NCBI GenBank assembly: GCA_963811825.1
Contig: CAWESS010000029.1
Span: forward strand, 217,406 to 281,405
Direction of reading: 5' to 3'
Length of the DNA: 64,000 nucleotides
Source of the DNA: Fodinibacter sp963811825
GTDB taxonomy: Bacteria; Actinomycetota; Actinomycetes; Actinomycetales; Dermatophilaceae
Below are positions 30,419 to 39,738 of the stretch, piece after piece. How positions within the stretch are numbered: position 1 is the stretch's first letter; the number at the start of each line of letters is the position of its first letter. The notes under the pieces are model-generated. The model saw only the letters and a program-made list of their open reading frames with translations. It did no database searches and was not told the DNA's origin. A program made the position numbers and the translations under genes.

Positions 30419-31657
30419 GTGGACATCGCGCGAGCGGCCGACCTCCTCTCGCAGGGTTGCGCTGCGTTCTCGGTGCCCGGGGCTCAGCTGGGCCTGCTGC
30501 GTGGCAGCGAGCGTGCCGTGGTCTGCACGGGCACACGCATCGCCGGGGAGGACGCGCCCGTGGGTCGCGAGACCGCGTTCCACGCGGGCTCCATCGCAAA
30601 GTCCCTGGCCGCACTCCTCGTCGTCGATGCCGCGCGACGCGGCGAGCTGGCCCTCGACGTCCCGTGTGCCGAGCAGGCGCGGGGGTTGTGGGACGACACA
30701 CCGAGGGCGCTGATGGGGCACACGACGGGTCGGGCGAACGTGTTGCCAGAGCTCGACGAGGACGTGGATGCCTTCGTCGCCCGCATCGGAGCGATGCCGC
30801 GGGTCCATGCCCCGGGCCGGTTCTCGTACAGCAACGCGGGGTGGTCCGTCCTCGACGTGTTGCTCCGGGAGAGGGTCGGCGCGTCCTTCGAGGAGCTCGC
30901 CGCTGCGCGGGTGCTGGGGGACGGTGCCACCTTCGGGCAGCCCGAAGGCGCCGCGCTCGGCCACGCTGTGGGGCCGGGGCAACCGCCCCAGCCGGTGCCG
31001 GGCGACTACGCCGCCGCGGCGTCGGCGGCTGGTGCCCGGTGGTGGGCCACGGCCGACCAGCTGCTCGACTACGCCCGCCTGCACCTGGACGACGGCAGCG
31101 CCGGGTTCGCCGTCGACGACCTGCGCGAGCTGCGTCGCCCCCAGGTCGCGATCCCCGAGGCGACCGTGGCGGACGCGTGGGGGCTGGGGTGGGCGCTGTG
31201 GGACCGCGGGCCCCACCAAGCGTTCGGGTGGGCCGGCTTCACGGGCGGCCATCGTGCCTACCTCCGCTGCTTCCCCGAGCACGACGCGGCGATGGTCCTG
31301 TTGGCCAACAGCGCGGGTGGCCTGTTCGGGCCGCCCGGAGGCAGTGCCCTGTTCGACGCGATCCTCGCCGATGTCCTGGACCTTCTGGAGGTGCCCGCGC
31401 TGGGGCCCCCCGACCGCGGGCAGGGCCATGCCGACGACGAGCTCGTCGGGTCCTTCGGTCCGCTGACCCTGACCCTCGACCCCTCCGGATCCTTCGTGCT
31501 GGACGCCGGCGCCTTCGGTGCGCCAAACCCTGTGGCCCTCTCGCGGGTCGGTGGTGACGCGTTCGTCGCGGAGGGTGACCCTCCGGGTGGCCTGACGGTC
31601 GCCGTGGATGACGACCTGCTCTACCTGGGGCCGTTCGCCCTGCCGCGCAACTCCTGA
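30419..31657 (+). CDS. Serine hydrolase, class C beta-lactamase fold
   Basis: A 412-residue penicillin-binding-protein/beta-lactamase family member. SxxK is SIAKS near residue 59, and the second motif is YSNAGWSVLDVLLRE near residue 138. GTG 30419 has a GAGGAG ribosome site. No signal peptide is evident, so it is probably a cytosolic esterase or peptidase rather than a lactamase. The C-terminal domain (SFGPLTLTLDPSGSFVLDAG) resembles the beta-barrel tail found in such esterases. It lies 41 bases after the response regulator. Confidence 0.82.
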   Translation: MDIARAADLLSQGCAAFSVPGAQLGLLRGSERAVVCTGTRIAGEDAPVGRETAFHAGSIAKSLAALLVVDAARRGELALDVPCAEQARGLWDDTPRALMGHTTGRANVLPELDEDVDAFVARIGAMPRVHAPGRFSYSNAGWSVLDVLLRERVGASFEELAAARVLGDGATFGQPEGAALGHAVGPGQPPQPVPGDYAAAASAAGARWWATADQLLDYARLHLDDGSAGFAVDDLRELRRPQVAIPEATVADAWGLGWALWDRGPHQAFGWAGFTGGHRAYLRCFPEHDAAMVLLANSAGGLFGPPGGSALFDAILADVLDLLEVPALGPPDRGQGHADDELVGSFGPLTLTLDPSGSFVLDAGAFGAPNPVALSRVGGDAFVAEGDPPGGLTVAVDDDLLYLGPFALPRNS

Positions 31658-31673
31658 GCCGTCGGCGAGGCGG

Positions 31674-33275
31674 TCAGACCACGTCGCGGCGACGGTAGGC
31701 CACCCACCCGGCGACGACCAGCGCCGCGGCAACCAGGGTGAGCGCCACGGCGGACACGAGCTCGAACGAGCCGCCCGGCAGCTGGGAGAGGTGCGCGAAG
31801 GGGGAGGCGTCGATGACCCACGACGGCAACCCCATCGTCGCGCCCAGCTCGCCCACGACGAACGCCACCAACAGCACACCCCACGCGAAGGGCGCGAACC
31901 GTGGGGTCGCGCCGCAGAGGAACGCGGCCACCCCGACGACGACCCAGACCGCGGGTACCGTCGACAGCGACGCCGCGACCGCCGAACCCACCGACGGCGC
32001 CAGGGGAGTCACGGCCGAGCCGACCAGCCCGAGCACGAGGCCGAACAGCGCCATGAGCGCGGTGACCAGCGCGAGCGGCACCGCCACGTGCGCGGCATAC
32101 CAGCGCGTGCGACTGACGGGGGCGGCGAGCACGACCTCACCGAGCCCCGAGCGCTCGGCCCCCACGAGGCGCAGCACCAGGGCCACACCGGATGCCGCGA
32201 CCGCCACGGCGACGAATCGCACCTCCGTCGCCACGAAGATGTCCTCGACGGTGCCGGCCGAGCCACCGAGCCGGCGCAGGAACTCCTGGATCACCTCGTC
32301 GTCGGCCAGGTCGGCGACCGAGCCCAGCAGCGACCCGATGGCCACGGCCCCGAGGGTGATGCCGATGCTCCAGCCGATGAGCGTGCCCCGGGCGAGGCGG
32401 GTCACGAGCCCCAGCGGCGACGACAACAGGCGACCACCTCGCGACGGCCCACGGCGTGCGGGGATCAGCCCGGCGCCGAGGTCTCGCCGGTCCAGCACCG
32501 CCACACCGACGCTGACGCCGAGCACGAGGGCGCCGAGCCCGAGGAGCAGCACCCACTGCCGGTTCGCCCCGTAGGCCTCGACCCGGCCCGCCCACCCGAG
32601 CGGCGAGAGCCAGCCGAGGGCGTGGGTGAGCGTGCCGGCATCCGCCGAGTCCGCAACCGCCCGCAGCGCGTACATCGCGGCGAGGAACCCGAAGCCCAGC
32701 CCTGCCGCGCCGCGGGTCGTCGACGCCAGCTGCACGGCCACCGCGGTGACCCCGACCGTCGCGAGCCCGGCCGCCAGCCAGGCGACGCCGAACGCCACGC
32801 TTCCGCCGACGTCCATGCCGAGCGCCGCGAGCCCGGCGGCCGAGAGTGCACTCGCGGCCACGACGGCGATGAGGGCCAGGGACACGGCGGCCGCGAGCGG
32901 TGACCAGCGCCCCACGACGCCCGAACCCACGAGCTCGAGCCGACCCTCCTCCTCCTCGGTGCGGGTGTGGCGCCGCACGACGACGAAGCCGAGCACCGCC
33001 GTGAGGAAGGCGCCCATCATCACCGTCTTGAAGACGGCGAGGGCGTCGGCGGTCTGCGACGCCAGTGGCCCGTACATCGCGATGACCGACGGGTTGGTGA
33101 GGATGCCGGCCAGGCCCTCCGCGGCTGACGCGTCGTCGGGGTAGAGGGCCAGCGTCGCCTGCGCGGAACCGACCGAGAGGAGCACCAGCCCGAGCACGCT
33201 GGCGGGCACGAGGATGCGGTCGCGCCGCCACGCGAGCCGGAAGAGGTCGGGCGCACCGGCCAGGCGGGTGGTCAT
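31674..33275 (-). CDS. ABC exporter permease (polyketide/antibiotic exporter type)
   Basis: A 533-residue membrane protein with about twelve hydrophobic segments arranged as two similar halves, as in TylC/PimB-like 'exporter of polyketide antibiotics' permeases. An acidic patch RTEEEEGRLELVGSGVVGRW sits between segments near residue 108, and ERSGLGEVVLAAPVSRTRW near residue 395 is its counterpart in the second half. The ATG at 33275 overlaps the ATPase stop by four bases. Substrate unknown; regulation is probably by the divergent MarR/GbsR-like gene. Confidence 0.85.
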   Translation of the reverse strand: MTTRLAGAPDLFRLAWRRDRILVPASVLGLVLLSVGSAQATLALYPDDASAAEGLAGILTNPSVIAMYGPLASQTADALAVFKTVMMGAFLTAVLGFVVVRRHTRTEEEEGRLELVGSGVVGRWSPLAAAVSLALIAVVAASALSAAGLAALGMDVGGSVAFGVAWLAAGLATVGVTAVAVQLASTTRGAAGLGFGFLAAMYALRAVADSADAGTLTHALGWLSPLGWAGRVEAYGANRQWVLLLGLGALVLGVSVGVAVLDRRDLGAGLIPARRGPSRGGRLLSSPLGLVTRLARGTLIGWSIGITLGAVAIGSLLGSVADLADDEVIQEFLRRLGGSAGTVEDIFVATEVRFVAVAVAASGVALVLRLVGAERSGLGEVVLAAPVSRTRWYAAHVAVPLALVTALMALFGLVLGLVGSAVTPLAPSVGSAVAASLSTVPAVWVVVGVAAFLCGATPRFAPFAWGVLLVAFVVGELGATMGLPSWVIDASPFAHLSQLPGGSFELVSAVALTLVAAALVVAGWVAYRRRDVV

Positions 33276-34168
33276 GACACGGGCTCGTGGTAGCGGGCGA
33301 GGAAGAGCTCCTCGAGCGTCGGCGGCTGGCAGGTCAGGGCCAGCACCCCCTGACGACCGAGCCGTTCCACGAGGTCGCCGAGGTGCGCTGCCTCGACCGA
33401 GCACCGCAGCTCGCCGCCCACGAGGTCGACGTCGTGAACCCCGGCCCAGTGGGCGACCTCGGTCGGTGTCGGTACCTCGCGCAGCACGGCATGGACTCGC
33501 GTTCGGGTGAGGTGGCGCAGGTCGGCCAGGCTGCCGCTGTCGACGATGCGCCCCGAGCGCACGATGCTCACGCGGTCGCACGCCTTCTCGACCTCGCTGA
33601 GGATGTGGCTCGAGAGCAGGACCGTGCGCCCCTCGGCCCGCAGGTCCGCGAGCTCGGCCTGGAAGACCTCCTCCATCAGCGGGTCCAGCCCGGACGTCGG
33701 CTCGTCGAGGATGAGCAGGGGAGCATCGCTGGCCAGGGCGGCCACGAGTGCCACCTTCTGCCGGTTGCCCTTGGAGTAGGCGCGTCCCTTCTTCGTCTCG
33801 TCGAGGTCGAACCGGGCGACGAGCCGGCGACGCCGGGTGTCGTCGATGCCGCCGCGCAGCCGTCCGAGCAGGTCGATCACCTCGCCGCCACTCAGCGTGG
33901 GCCAGAGCACGACGTCGCCGGGCACGTACGCGATGGAGCGGTGCAGCTCGGTCGCGTCCCGCCAGGGGTCCTGGCCGAGCACGGATGCCGTGCCGCCGTC
34001 CGAGCGCAGCAGCCCGAGCAGCACGCGGATCGTCGTCGACTTGCCGGACCCGTTCGGCCCGAGGAAGCCGTGCACCTCTCCCTGCGTGACCGTGAGGTCG
34101 AGCCCGTCCAGGGCCTGGGTGTGTCCGAAGGACTTCCGGAGCCCGGTCACGGTGATGACGTCGGTCAT
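33272..34168 (-). CDS. ABC exporter ATP-binding protein
   Basis: A 298-residue ATPase, partner of the downstream permease. Walker A GFLGPNGSGKSTTIRVLLG, a signature-like YSKGNRQKVALVAALASDAP, Walker B LLILDEPTSGLDPLMEEVF and the switch His in LLSSHILSEVEKACDRV. The C-terminal 80 residues are the accessory domain of DrrA-type drug exporters. The gene is first in the operon; its start at 34168 is 21 bases from the palindrome in the divergent promoter region. Confidence 0.95.
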   Translation of the reverse strand: MTDVITVTGLRKSFGHTQALDGLDLTVTQGEVHGFLGPNGSGKSTTIRVLLGLLRSDGGTASVLGQDPWRDATELHRSIAYVPGDVVLWPTLSGGEVIDLLGRLRGGIDDTRRRRLVARFDLDETKKGRAYSKGNRQKVALVAALASDAPLLILDEPTSGLDPLMEEVFQAELADLRAEGRTVLLSSHILSEVEKACDRVSIVRSGRIVDSGSLADLRHLTRTRVHAVLREVPTPTEVAHWAGVHDVDLVGGELRCSVEAAHLGDLVERLGRQGVLALTCQPPTLEELFLARYHEPVS

Positions 34169-34188
34169 GGGTTCAACGCTACGCTTGA

Positions 34189-34204
34189 TTCAGAAATTTG
34201 TGAA
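34189..34204. promoter_or_regulatory. A/T-rich near-palindrome in the divergent ABC/MarR promoter region
   Basis: TTCAGAAATTTGTGAA is symmetric except for one mismatched pair. It lies in the only strongly A/T-rich stretch locally (34185-34217), between the ABC ATPase start and the regulator, with TAAAGT at 34210 as a possible -10 for the regulator. A likely operator for the MarR/GbsR-like protein. Confidence 0.55.
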
Positions 34205-34712
34205 TACTGTAAAGTTCTCGTGTGCCCACCGACCCGCCGCCGACCCGCCGCACGACCCGGCGTTCGTCGACGTCGTCGAGCACCTGGGGGGCGCCCTGGG
34301 CGACGTCGGCATCGCCAGGCTCCCGGCGCGGGTGTTCGCCGCGCTCCTCGCGACCGAGGACGGTCGACTGACGGCATCCGATCTCTCCGCCCTGCTGGGG
34401 GTCAGCCCAGCCGGCGTCTCCGGTGCGGTGCGCTACCTCACCCAGGTCCGGATGATCCGCCGGGAGCGCGAGCGGGGTTCCCGACGGGACGTCTTCGTCG
34501 TCATGGACGACGCGTGGCACGACGTGCTCATGCAGAAGGACCAGATCTACGCACCGATCCTCGCGGCCCTCGTGATCGCGCGGCGTGAGGTGGGGGAGGG
34601 GACCCGGGCCGGGGAGCGGATGCAGCTGTCGGTGGAGTTCCTCGAGTTCATCCAGCGCGAGATGGACGGGATCGCGAGCCGCTGGGACGAGTACAAGGCG
34701 GCTCGCGGCTGA
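34200..34712 (+). CDS. MarR/GbsR-type winged-helix regulator (start uncertain)
   Basis: About 160 residues: FVDVVEHLGGALGDVGIARL, the helix-turn-helix LTASDLSALLGVSPAGVSGAVRYLTQVRMI, the wing RRERERGSRRDVFVV, then a C-terminal dimer helix. This matches the MarR-like regulators that sit beside ABC exporters and GbsR. In frame, only GTG 34200 is available short of the ABC gene. GTG 34222, 7 bases after a -10-like TAAAGT, would be a natural leaderless start but is in another frame, so a one-base error near 34225-34260 is likely. It presumably represses the divergent exporter. Confidence 0.75.
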   Translation: MNTVKFSCAHRPAADPPHDPAFVDVVEHLGGALGDVGIARLPARVFAALLATEDGRLTASDLSALLGVSPAGVSGAVRYLTQVRMIRRERERGSRRDVFVVMDDAWHDVLMQKDQIYAPILAALVIARREVGEGTRAGERMQLSVEFLEFIQREMDGIASRWDEYKAARG

Positions 34713-34788
34713 CCCGCCGCACGCCTGGGCGTGCAGCGTCCGGAAGCGGGCGAGGGCGGGGGCCGCGGCCCGATAGACTCGGCCCCCT

Positions 34789-36012
34789 ATGAATGACGAT
34801 GCCCTCCTCGCCGCTCTCGGTGAGCGCATCTCCACACTCGCACCTGAGCTCATCGACATCCGGCGTGACCTGCACGCCCACCCCGAGCTGTCGCGTGAGG
34901 AGACGCGCACGACCGAGACCGTGGCCCGCCACCTCGAAGCCGCTGGCGTGCGCGTGCGACTGCTCCCCGGCACCGGGCTCCTCGCTGACGTCGGGCCGGC
35001 GGATGCCGTGCACCGCATCGCCCTGCGCGCCGACATGGACGCGCTGCCCGTGCGCGAGCGCACGGGCCTGGACTTCGCGTCCCGCTCCACGGGTGTCTGC
35101 CACGCCTGCGGGCACGACCTGCACGTCAGCGCCCTCATCGGTGCACTGCTCGCGCTCCACGCGTCCGAGTCGGCCCTCACCGAGCGCGGCATCGCGGTGC
35201 GCGGCATCTTCCAGGCCGCCGAGGAGATGATCCCCGGGGGCGCGCACGACGCCATCCTCGCCGGGGCTCTCGACGGGGTCGACGCGGTCTTCGCAATCCA
35301 CTGCGACCCCAGCCTCGACGTCGGCCAGGTCGGACTGCGCGAGGGCCCGATCACCGCGGCCTGTGACCAGGTGGCCGTCTCGCTGCACGGCCGCGGCGGG
35401 CACACCTCCCGCCCGCAGCTCACGGAGGACCTCACCTACGCGTTGGCCAAGGTCGTCACCGACGTGCCGGCAGCCCTGTCGCGCCGCCTCGACCCCCGGG
35501 CCGGTGCAGCGCTGGTCTGGGGCACGGTCAACGCCGGGCGGGCCGCCAACGTCATCCCGTCGACCGGCGAGTGCACCGGCACGCTGCGCATGCTCGACGC
35601 GCACGCCTGGCTCACCATCGGCCCGTTGCTCGAGGAGATCGTCCACGGCGTCGTCTCGCCCTACGGCGTGCAGGCCAAGGTCGAGCGGGTCAAGGGGGTG
35701 CCGCCCGTGGTCAACACGAGCGACGGCATCGAGTCCTTCCGGCTGGCATCGCTCGCCGGTGGAATGACCCCCGTGCCGACGTCGCAGTCCCTCGGGGGCG
35801 AGGACTTCTCGTGGTACCTCGCGCAGGCCACGGGGGCGATGGCGCGCCTGGGCACGCGAACACACGGCGGCCCGACCTTCGACCTGCACCAGGGTGACCT
35901 CGTCGTCGACGAGGACGCCATCGCGCTCGGCGCCCGCCTGCTCGCCTCCGTCGCCATCGTCTGGCACACCGATGCCACCCGTCGAGCCCTCGACCCGCTG
36001 GAGACCGCATGA
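34789..36012 (+). CDS. M20-family amidohydrolase
   Basis: A 407-residue zinc amidohydrolase of the hippurate hydrolase/IAA-amino-acid hydrolase group: RRDLHAHPELSREE, RADMDALPVRE, CHACGHDLHVSALIGA, FQAAEEMIPGGAHDAI, HGRGGHTSRPQ and SLGGEDFSWYL. The metal-binding Cys, His and Glu are all visible. It frees amino acids or carboxylates from N-acyl conjugates. Stop and start with cdd overlap by four bases, so it heads the cdd-deoA-add transcript. Confidence 0.9.
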   Translation: MNDDALLAALGERISTLAPELIDIRRDLHAHPELSREETRTTETVARHLEAAGVRVRLLPGTGLLADVGPADAVHRIALRADMDALPVRERTGLDFASRSTGVCHACGHDLHVSALIGALLALHASESALTERGIAVRGIFQAAEEMIPGGAHDAILAGALDGVDAVFAIHCDPSLDVGQVGLREGPITAACDQVAVSLHGRGGHTSRPQLTEDLTYALAKVVTDVPAALSRRLDPRAGAALVWGTVNAGRAANVIPSTGECTGTLRMLDAHAWLTIGPLLEEIVHGVVSPYGVQAKVERVKGVPPVVNTSDGIESFRLASLAGGMTPVPTSQSLGGEDFSWYLAQATGAMARLGTRTHGGPTFDLHQGDLVVDEDAIALGARLLASVAIVWHTDATRRALDPLETA

Positions 36013-36434
36013 TGGCCAACGACGCCGATCCCGTTGCTGCAGAGGTCGACTGGGACGCCCTGCACGCCGAGGCGGTGCGGATGACGACCCTCGCCTACGC
36101 GCCCTACAGCCAGTACCGGGTCGGCGTCGCCGGGTTCGTCGAGGACGGCCGGATGGTGTCCGGCTGCAACGTCGAGAACGCCGGCTACGGCGTCACCCTG
36201 TGCGCCGAGTGCGGCATGGTCTCGCAGCTGCACGCCACCGGGGGAGGCCTGCTCACGGCGGTCTACTGCGTCGACGGGGTGGGCAACGCCCTGATGCCGT
36301 GTGGCCGCTGCCGGCAGCTGCTCTGGGAGAACGGCACTCCCCAGACCCTGCTCATGACTCCCGAGGGAGTCCTGCCGATGGTCGAGATCCTGCCCCAGGC
36401 GTTCGGTCCCGAGCACCTGCACAACCGCTCCTGA
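36009..36434 (+). CDS. cdd: Cytidine deaminase
   Basis: A 141-residue zinc deaminase converting (deoxy)cytidine to (deoxy)uridine. Active-site parts are YAPYSQYRVGVA, GCNVENAGYGVTLCAECGMV (zinc Cys and catalytic Glu) and MPCGRCRQLLWE (two zinc Cys). The start is ATGATG; 36009 or 36012. It feeds uridine and deoxyuridine to DeoA encoded next. Confidence 0.95.
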   Translation: MMANDADPVAAEVDWDALHAEAVRMTTLAYAPYSQYRVGVAGFVEDGRMVSGCNVENAGYGVTLCAECGMVSQLHATGGGLLTAVYCVDGVGNALMPCGRCRQLLWENGTPQTLLMTPEGVLPMVEILPQAFGPEHLHNRS

Positions 36435-36465
36435 CGGCACGCACCGGCCCTGACATGATGGGCCG

Positions 36466-37755
36466 ATGACCGAGTCCTTCGATGCCGTCGACGTCATCAC
36501 CACCAAGCGCGACCGCCACGAGCTGTCCGACGACCAGATCCGCTGGGTCATCGACGCCTACACGCGTGGGGTCGTGGCCGACGAGCAGATGAGCTCGCTC
36601 GCGATGGCCGTGCTCCTCAACGGGATGACCCGCCGCGAGATCTCGACCTGGACCGCGGCGATGATCGCCAGCGGCGAGCGGATGGACTTCTCCGGCCTGT
36701 CGCGGCCCACCGCCGACAAGCACTCCACCGGCGGTGTCGGTGACAAGATCACCCTGCCGCTGGCCCCCCTCGTCGCCGTCTTCGGCGTCGCCGTGCCGCA
36801 GCTGTCGGGCCGGGGGCTCGGCCACACCGGTGGCACCCTCGACAAGCTCGAGTCGGTCTCCGGCTGGCAGGCGGCCCTGTCCAACGAGGCGATGATGCGC
36901 CAGCTCGAGGACGTCGGTGCGGTCATCTGCGCCGCCGGGTCGGGCCTGGCCCCCGCCGACAAGAAGCTCTACGCCCTGCGCGACGTCACCGGCACCGTCG
37001 AGGCGATCCCGCTCATCGCGAGCTCGATCATGAGCAAGAAGATCGCCGAGGGCACCGGGGCGCTCGTGCTCGACGTCAAGGTCGGCAGCGGCGCCTTCAT
37101 GAAGACCCGCGAGGACGCCACCGAGCTCGCCCGCACGATGGTCGACCTCGGCACGGATGCCGGGGTGAACACCGTGGCGCTCCTCACCGACATGTCGGTT
37201 CCGCTCGGCCTCACGGCCGGCAACGCCCTCGAGGTGCGCGAGTCGGTCGAGGTGCTCGCCGGCGGTGGCCCCGCCGACGTCGTCGAGCTCACCGTGCGGC
37301 TCGCGGAGGAGATGCTCGACGCGGCGGGGCGCGGTGGCCAGGACGTCGCCGCGGCGCTCACCGACGGCCGCGCGATGGACGCCTGGAAGGCGATGATCTC
37401 CGCGCAGGGCGGTGACCCCGATGCCCCCCTGCCGACGGCCAGGGAGACGCAGGAGGTGCGTGCCACGGCATCCGGCGTGTTGTCCGGTCTCGACGCGTAC
37501 GCCGTCGGGGTGGCGGCCTGGCGCCTCGGCGCCGGCCGAGCCCGCAAGGAGGACCCGGTGCAGGCGGGTGCCGGCATCGAGATCCACGCCAAGCCGGGGG
37601 ATGCCGTGCGCGAGGGCGACGTGCTCCTCACCCTGCACACCGACACCCCCGAGCGCTTCGACCGCGCCCACCAGGCCCTCGAGGGCGGCATCACGATCGC
37701 CCCCGACGGCACCGAGGTCGCCCGCACGCCCATCGTCATCGACCGGATCGCCTGA
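36466..37755 (+). CDS. deoA: Thymidine phosphorylase
   Basis: A 429-residue pyrimidine nucleoside phosphorylase that splits thymidine/deoxyuridine into base and deoxyribose-1-phosphate. It carries KHSTGGVGDKITLPLAPLVA, SGRGLGHTGGTLDKLES, IASSIMSKKIAEG and DVKVGSGAFMKT. The ATG follows cdd by 31 bases, and its stop overlaps the add start by one base. Part of the salvage set that links to deoC at 52 kb. Confidence 0.97.
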   Translation: MTESFDAVDVITTKRDRHELSDDQIRWVIDAYTRGVVADEQMSSLAMAVLLNGMTRREISTWTAAMIASGERMDFSGLSRPTADKHSTGGVGDKITLPLAPLVAVFGVAVPQLSGRGLGHTGGTLDKLESVSGWQAALSNEAMMRQLEDVGAVICAAGSGLAPADKKLYALRDVTGTVEAIPLIASSIMSKKIAEGTGALVLDVKVGSGAFMKTREDATELARTMVDLGTDAGVNTVALLTDMSVPLGLTAGNALEVRESVEVLAGGGPADVVELTVRLAEEMLDAAGRGGQDVAAALTDGRAMDAWKAMISAQGGDPDAPLPTARETQEVRATASGVLSGLDAYAVGVAAWRLGAGRARKEDPVQAGAGIEIHAKPGDAVREGDVLLTLHTDTPERFDRAHQALEGGITIAPDGTEVARTPIVIDRIA

Positions 37756-38855
37756 TGGCCCGCACCGGGGCGCTGTCCCCGTCGATCGTCGCCCGTGCAC
37801 CGAAGGCGCTGCTCCACGACCACCTCGACGGCGGGCTGCGGCCGCAGACCATCGTCGAGCTCGCGCAGGAGAGCGGGTACGACCAGCTGCCGGCGACGGA
37901 TGCCGTGGCGCTGGGTCAGTGGTTCCTGGACTCCGCGGACTCGGGCTCCCTCGTGCGCTACCTCGAGACCTTCTCGCACACCGTGGCCGTGATGCAGACC
38001 CGCGAGCAGCTGACCCGGGTGGCGCGCGAGTGCGCGCTCGACCTGGCCGCCGACGGGGTCGTCTATGCCGAGTCGCGGTTCGCGCCCGAGCAGCACCTGG
38101 CCGGTGGCATGACCCTGGAGCACGTCGTCGAGGCGGTGCTCGAGGGGTTCCGCGAGGGTGAGCAGGAGGCGGCTGCCGCCGGCACGCCCATCCGGGTGGT
38201 CACGCTGCTGACGGCGATGCGTCATGCGGCGCGAAGCCGCGAGATCGCCGAGCTCGCCGTGCGCTATCGCGACGAGGGGGTCGGCGGCTTCGACATCGCC
38301 GGTGCCGAGGCGGGGTTCCCTCCCACCCGTCACCTCGACGCGTTCGAGTACCTGCGCCGCGAGAACGCACACTTCACGATCCATGCGGGTGAGGCGTTCG
38401 GGCTGCCGAGCATCTGGGAGGCGATCCAGTGGTGTGGGGCCGACCGGCTCGGTCACGGCGTGCGGATCGTCGACGACATCGTGACCGGTGCGGACGGCAT
38501 CCCCGTGTTGGGGCGGTTGGCCGCCTACGTGCGTGACATGCGCATTCCGCTCGAGATGGCCCCGAGCTCGAACCTGCAGACCGGGGCTGCGGAGTCCATC
38601 GCGGCGCACCCGATCACGATGCTGAAGAACCTGCGCTTCCGCGTCACGATCAACACCGACAACCGGCTGATGAGCGGCACGTCGATGAGCCGCGAGATGA
38701 CGCTGCTCGTCGACGAGGCCGGCTGGACCATCGAGGACCTGCGCTGGGCGACGATCAACGCGATGAAGTCGGCGTTCCTGCCCTTCGACGAGCGGCTCGC
38801 GATCATCGAGCACGTCGTGAAGCCCGGCTACGCCGCCCTCGGCGCCCACGCCTGA
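37755..38855 (+). CDS. add: Adenosine deaminase
   Basis: A 366-residue zinc hydrolase converting (deoxy)adenosine to (deoxy)inosine. KALLHDHLDGGLRPQTI gives the first metal histidines, HAGEAFGLPSIWEA the third His and catalytic Glu, LGHGVRIVDD the general His, and INTDNRLMSGTSMS the last metal Asp. Inosine would go to PunA at 55 kb. End of the operon; RDD gene converges from 38860. Confidence 0.95.
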   Translation: MARTGALSPSIVARAPKALLHDHLDGGLRPQTIVELAQESGYDQLPATDAVALGQWFLDSADSGSLVRYLETFSHTVAVMQTREQLTRVARECALDLAADGVVYAESRFAPEQHLAGGMTLEHVVEAVLEGFREGEQEAAAAGTPIRVVTLLTAMRHAARSREIAELAVRYRDEGVGGFDIAGAEAGFPPTRHLDAFEYLRRENAHFTIHAGEAFGLPSIWEAIQWCGADRLGHGVRIVDDIVTGADGIPVLGRLAAYVRDMRIPLEMAPSSNLQTGAAESIAAHPITMLKNLRFRVTINTDNRLMSGTSMSREMTLLVDEAGWTIEDLRWATINAMKSAFLPFDERLAIIEHVVKPGYAALGAHA

Positions 38856-38859
38856 GTCG

Positions 38860-39684
38860 TCAGGTGGTGAGGGGGTCGGCGGGCAGCACGCGGGCGCGCA
38901 GCTGCTCCTCGCGCCAGAGCCGCTCGAGGTCGCGGCGGCGGCGCTCGGCCACCACGGCCGACAGCACCACCTCCGGGTGGAACCCCGGCGGCGGGGGCGG
39001 GGCGACGTAGGGCAGGGTCGACGCCAACAGGTCGACCCCGAGGGCGTGCCGCGACGACGGGGTGAGGCCGGGCGCGCGCGCGAGGAACTGCCGCACGGCC
39101 ACCGTGAGCCCGGACGGCAGGGCCGCGACGTCGGCCGACTGCGCCCACATCATCAGTGCCGGCGGCATCTGTGGAGGCGGGGTCAGCCGCAGCGCTGCCC
39201 GCTGCGAGATGACGACGGTGCCGGCCGCCATGTCGCCGAGCCGCTTCGCGCGGGGGTGCACCATCGACGTGAGGATCGCCGGGACTCCGAACAGGAGGTA
39301 GATCTCGACGTAGCCGATGAGGCCGCGCACGAGGGAGTGGCGGAAGGTGGTCGGGCCGCCGTCGTCGCGCACGGTCCGCAGGCCCAGGGCCAGCCGCCCG
39401 AGGCTGCGGCCGCGCGTCAGCGTCTCGACAGCGGTCGGCAGCACGATGAAGGCCGCGACGCTCAGGCCGATGAACAGGATCCCGAGCACCGCGTCGGAGA
39501 CACCCCCGGCGACGAAACCGATGGCGAGGATCCCGCCGATGAAGACGAGGTACACCGTGAAGACGTCGATCGCACCGGACGCCATCCGGGCGGCGACGCT
39601 GGCAACGGGCACCTCGACGGCGACACCCTCGCCGGTGACCATGTCGTCACCCGCGTAGCTGCGGTAGCCCCCGGGGTCGCTCAC
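38860..39684 (-). CDS. RDD-family membrane protein
   Basis: A 274-residue protein with GTG start at 39684. The RDD domain covers about residues 25-160: ARMASGAIDVFTVY, RGRSLGRLALGLRTVRDDGG and RAKRLGDMAAGTVVI, with three or four hydrophobic segments. The C-terminal 110 residues are soluble and Arg/Pro-rich. RDD proteins have been linked to Na+ or Li+ tolerance, but role is generally unknown. Divergent from the SpoIIM gene by 54 bases; this RDD/SpoIIM/DUF58/MoxR grouping is common in actinobacteria. Confidence 0.88.
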   Translation of the reverse strand: MSDPGGYRSYAGDDMVTGEGVAVEVPVASVAARMASGAIDVFTVYLVFIGGILAIGFVAGGVSDAVLGILFIGLSVAAFIVLPTAVETLTRGRSLGRLALGLRTVRDDGGPTTFRHSLVRGLIGYVEIYLLFGVPAILTSMVHPRAKRLGDMAAGTVVISQRAALRLTPPPQMPPALMMWAQSADVAALPSGLTVAVRQFLARAPGLTPSSRHALGVDLLASTLPYVAPPPPPGFHPEVVLSAVVAERRRRDLERLWREEQLRARVLPADPLTT

Positions 39685-39738
39685 CAGCCGATGCTAACCC
39701 GACGGGCCGCGGCACGCCCCGGCGGTTAGGCTGCGTGG

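Noticed and set aside
30419..31657. Beta-lactamase resistance gene
   Set aside because: The fold and SxxK/YSN motifs are shared with esterases and peptidases; no export signal is present and context gives no hint of antibiotic resistance.
31608..32903. 431-residue plus-strand frame opposite the ABC permease
   Set aside because: Low-complexity Arg/Asp/Glu/His shadow with no domain, against a clear membrane protein on the other strand.
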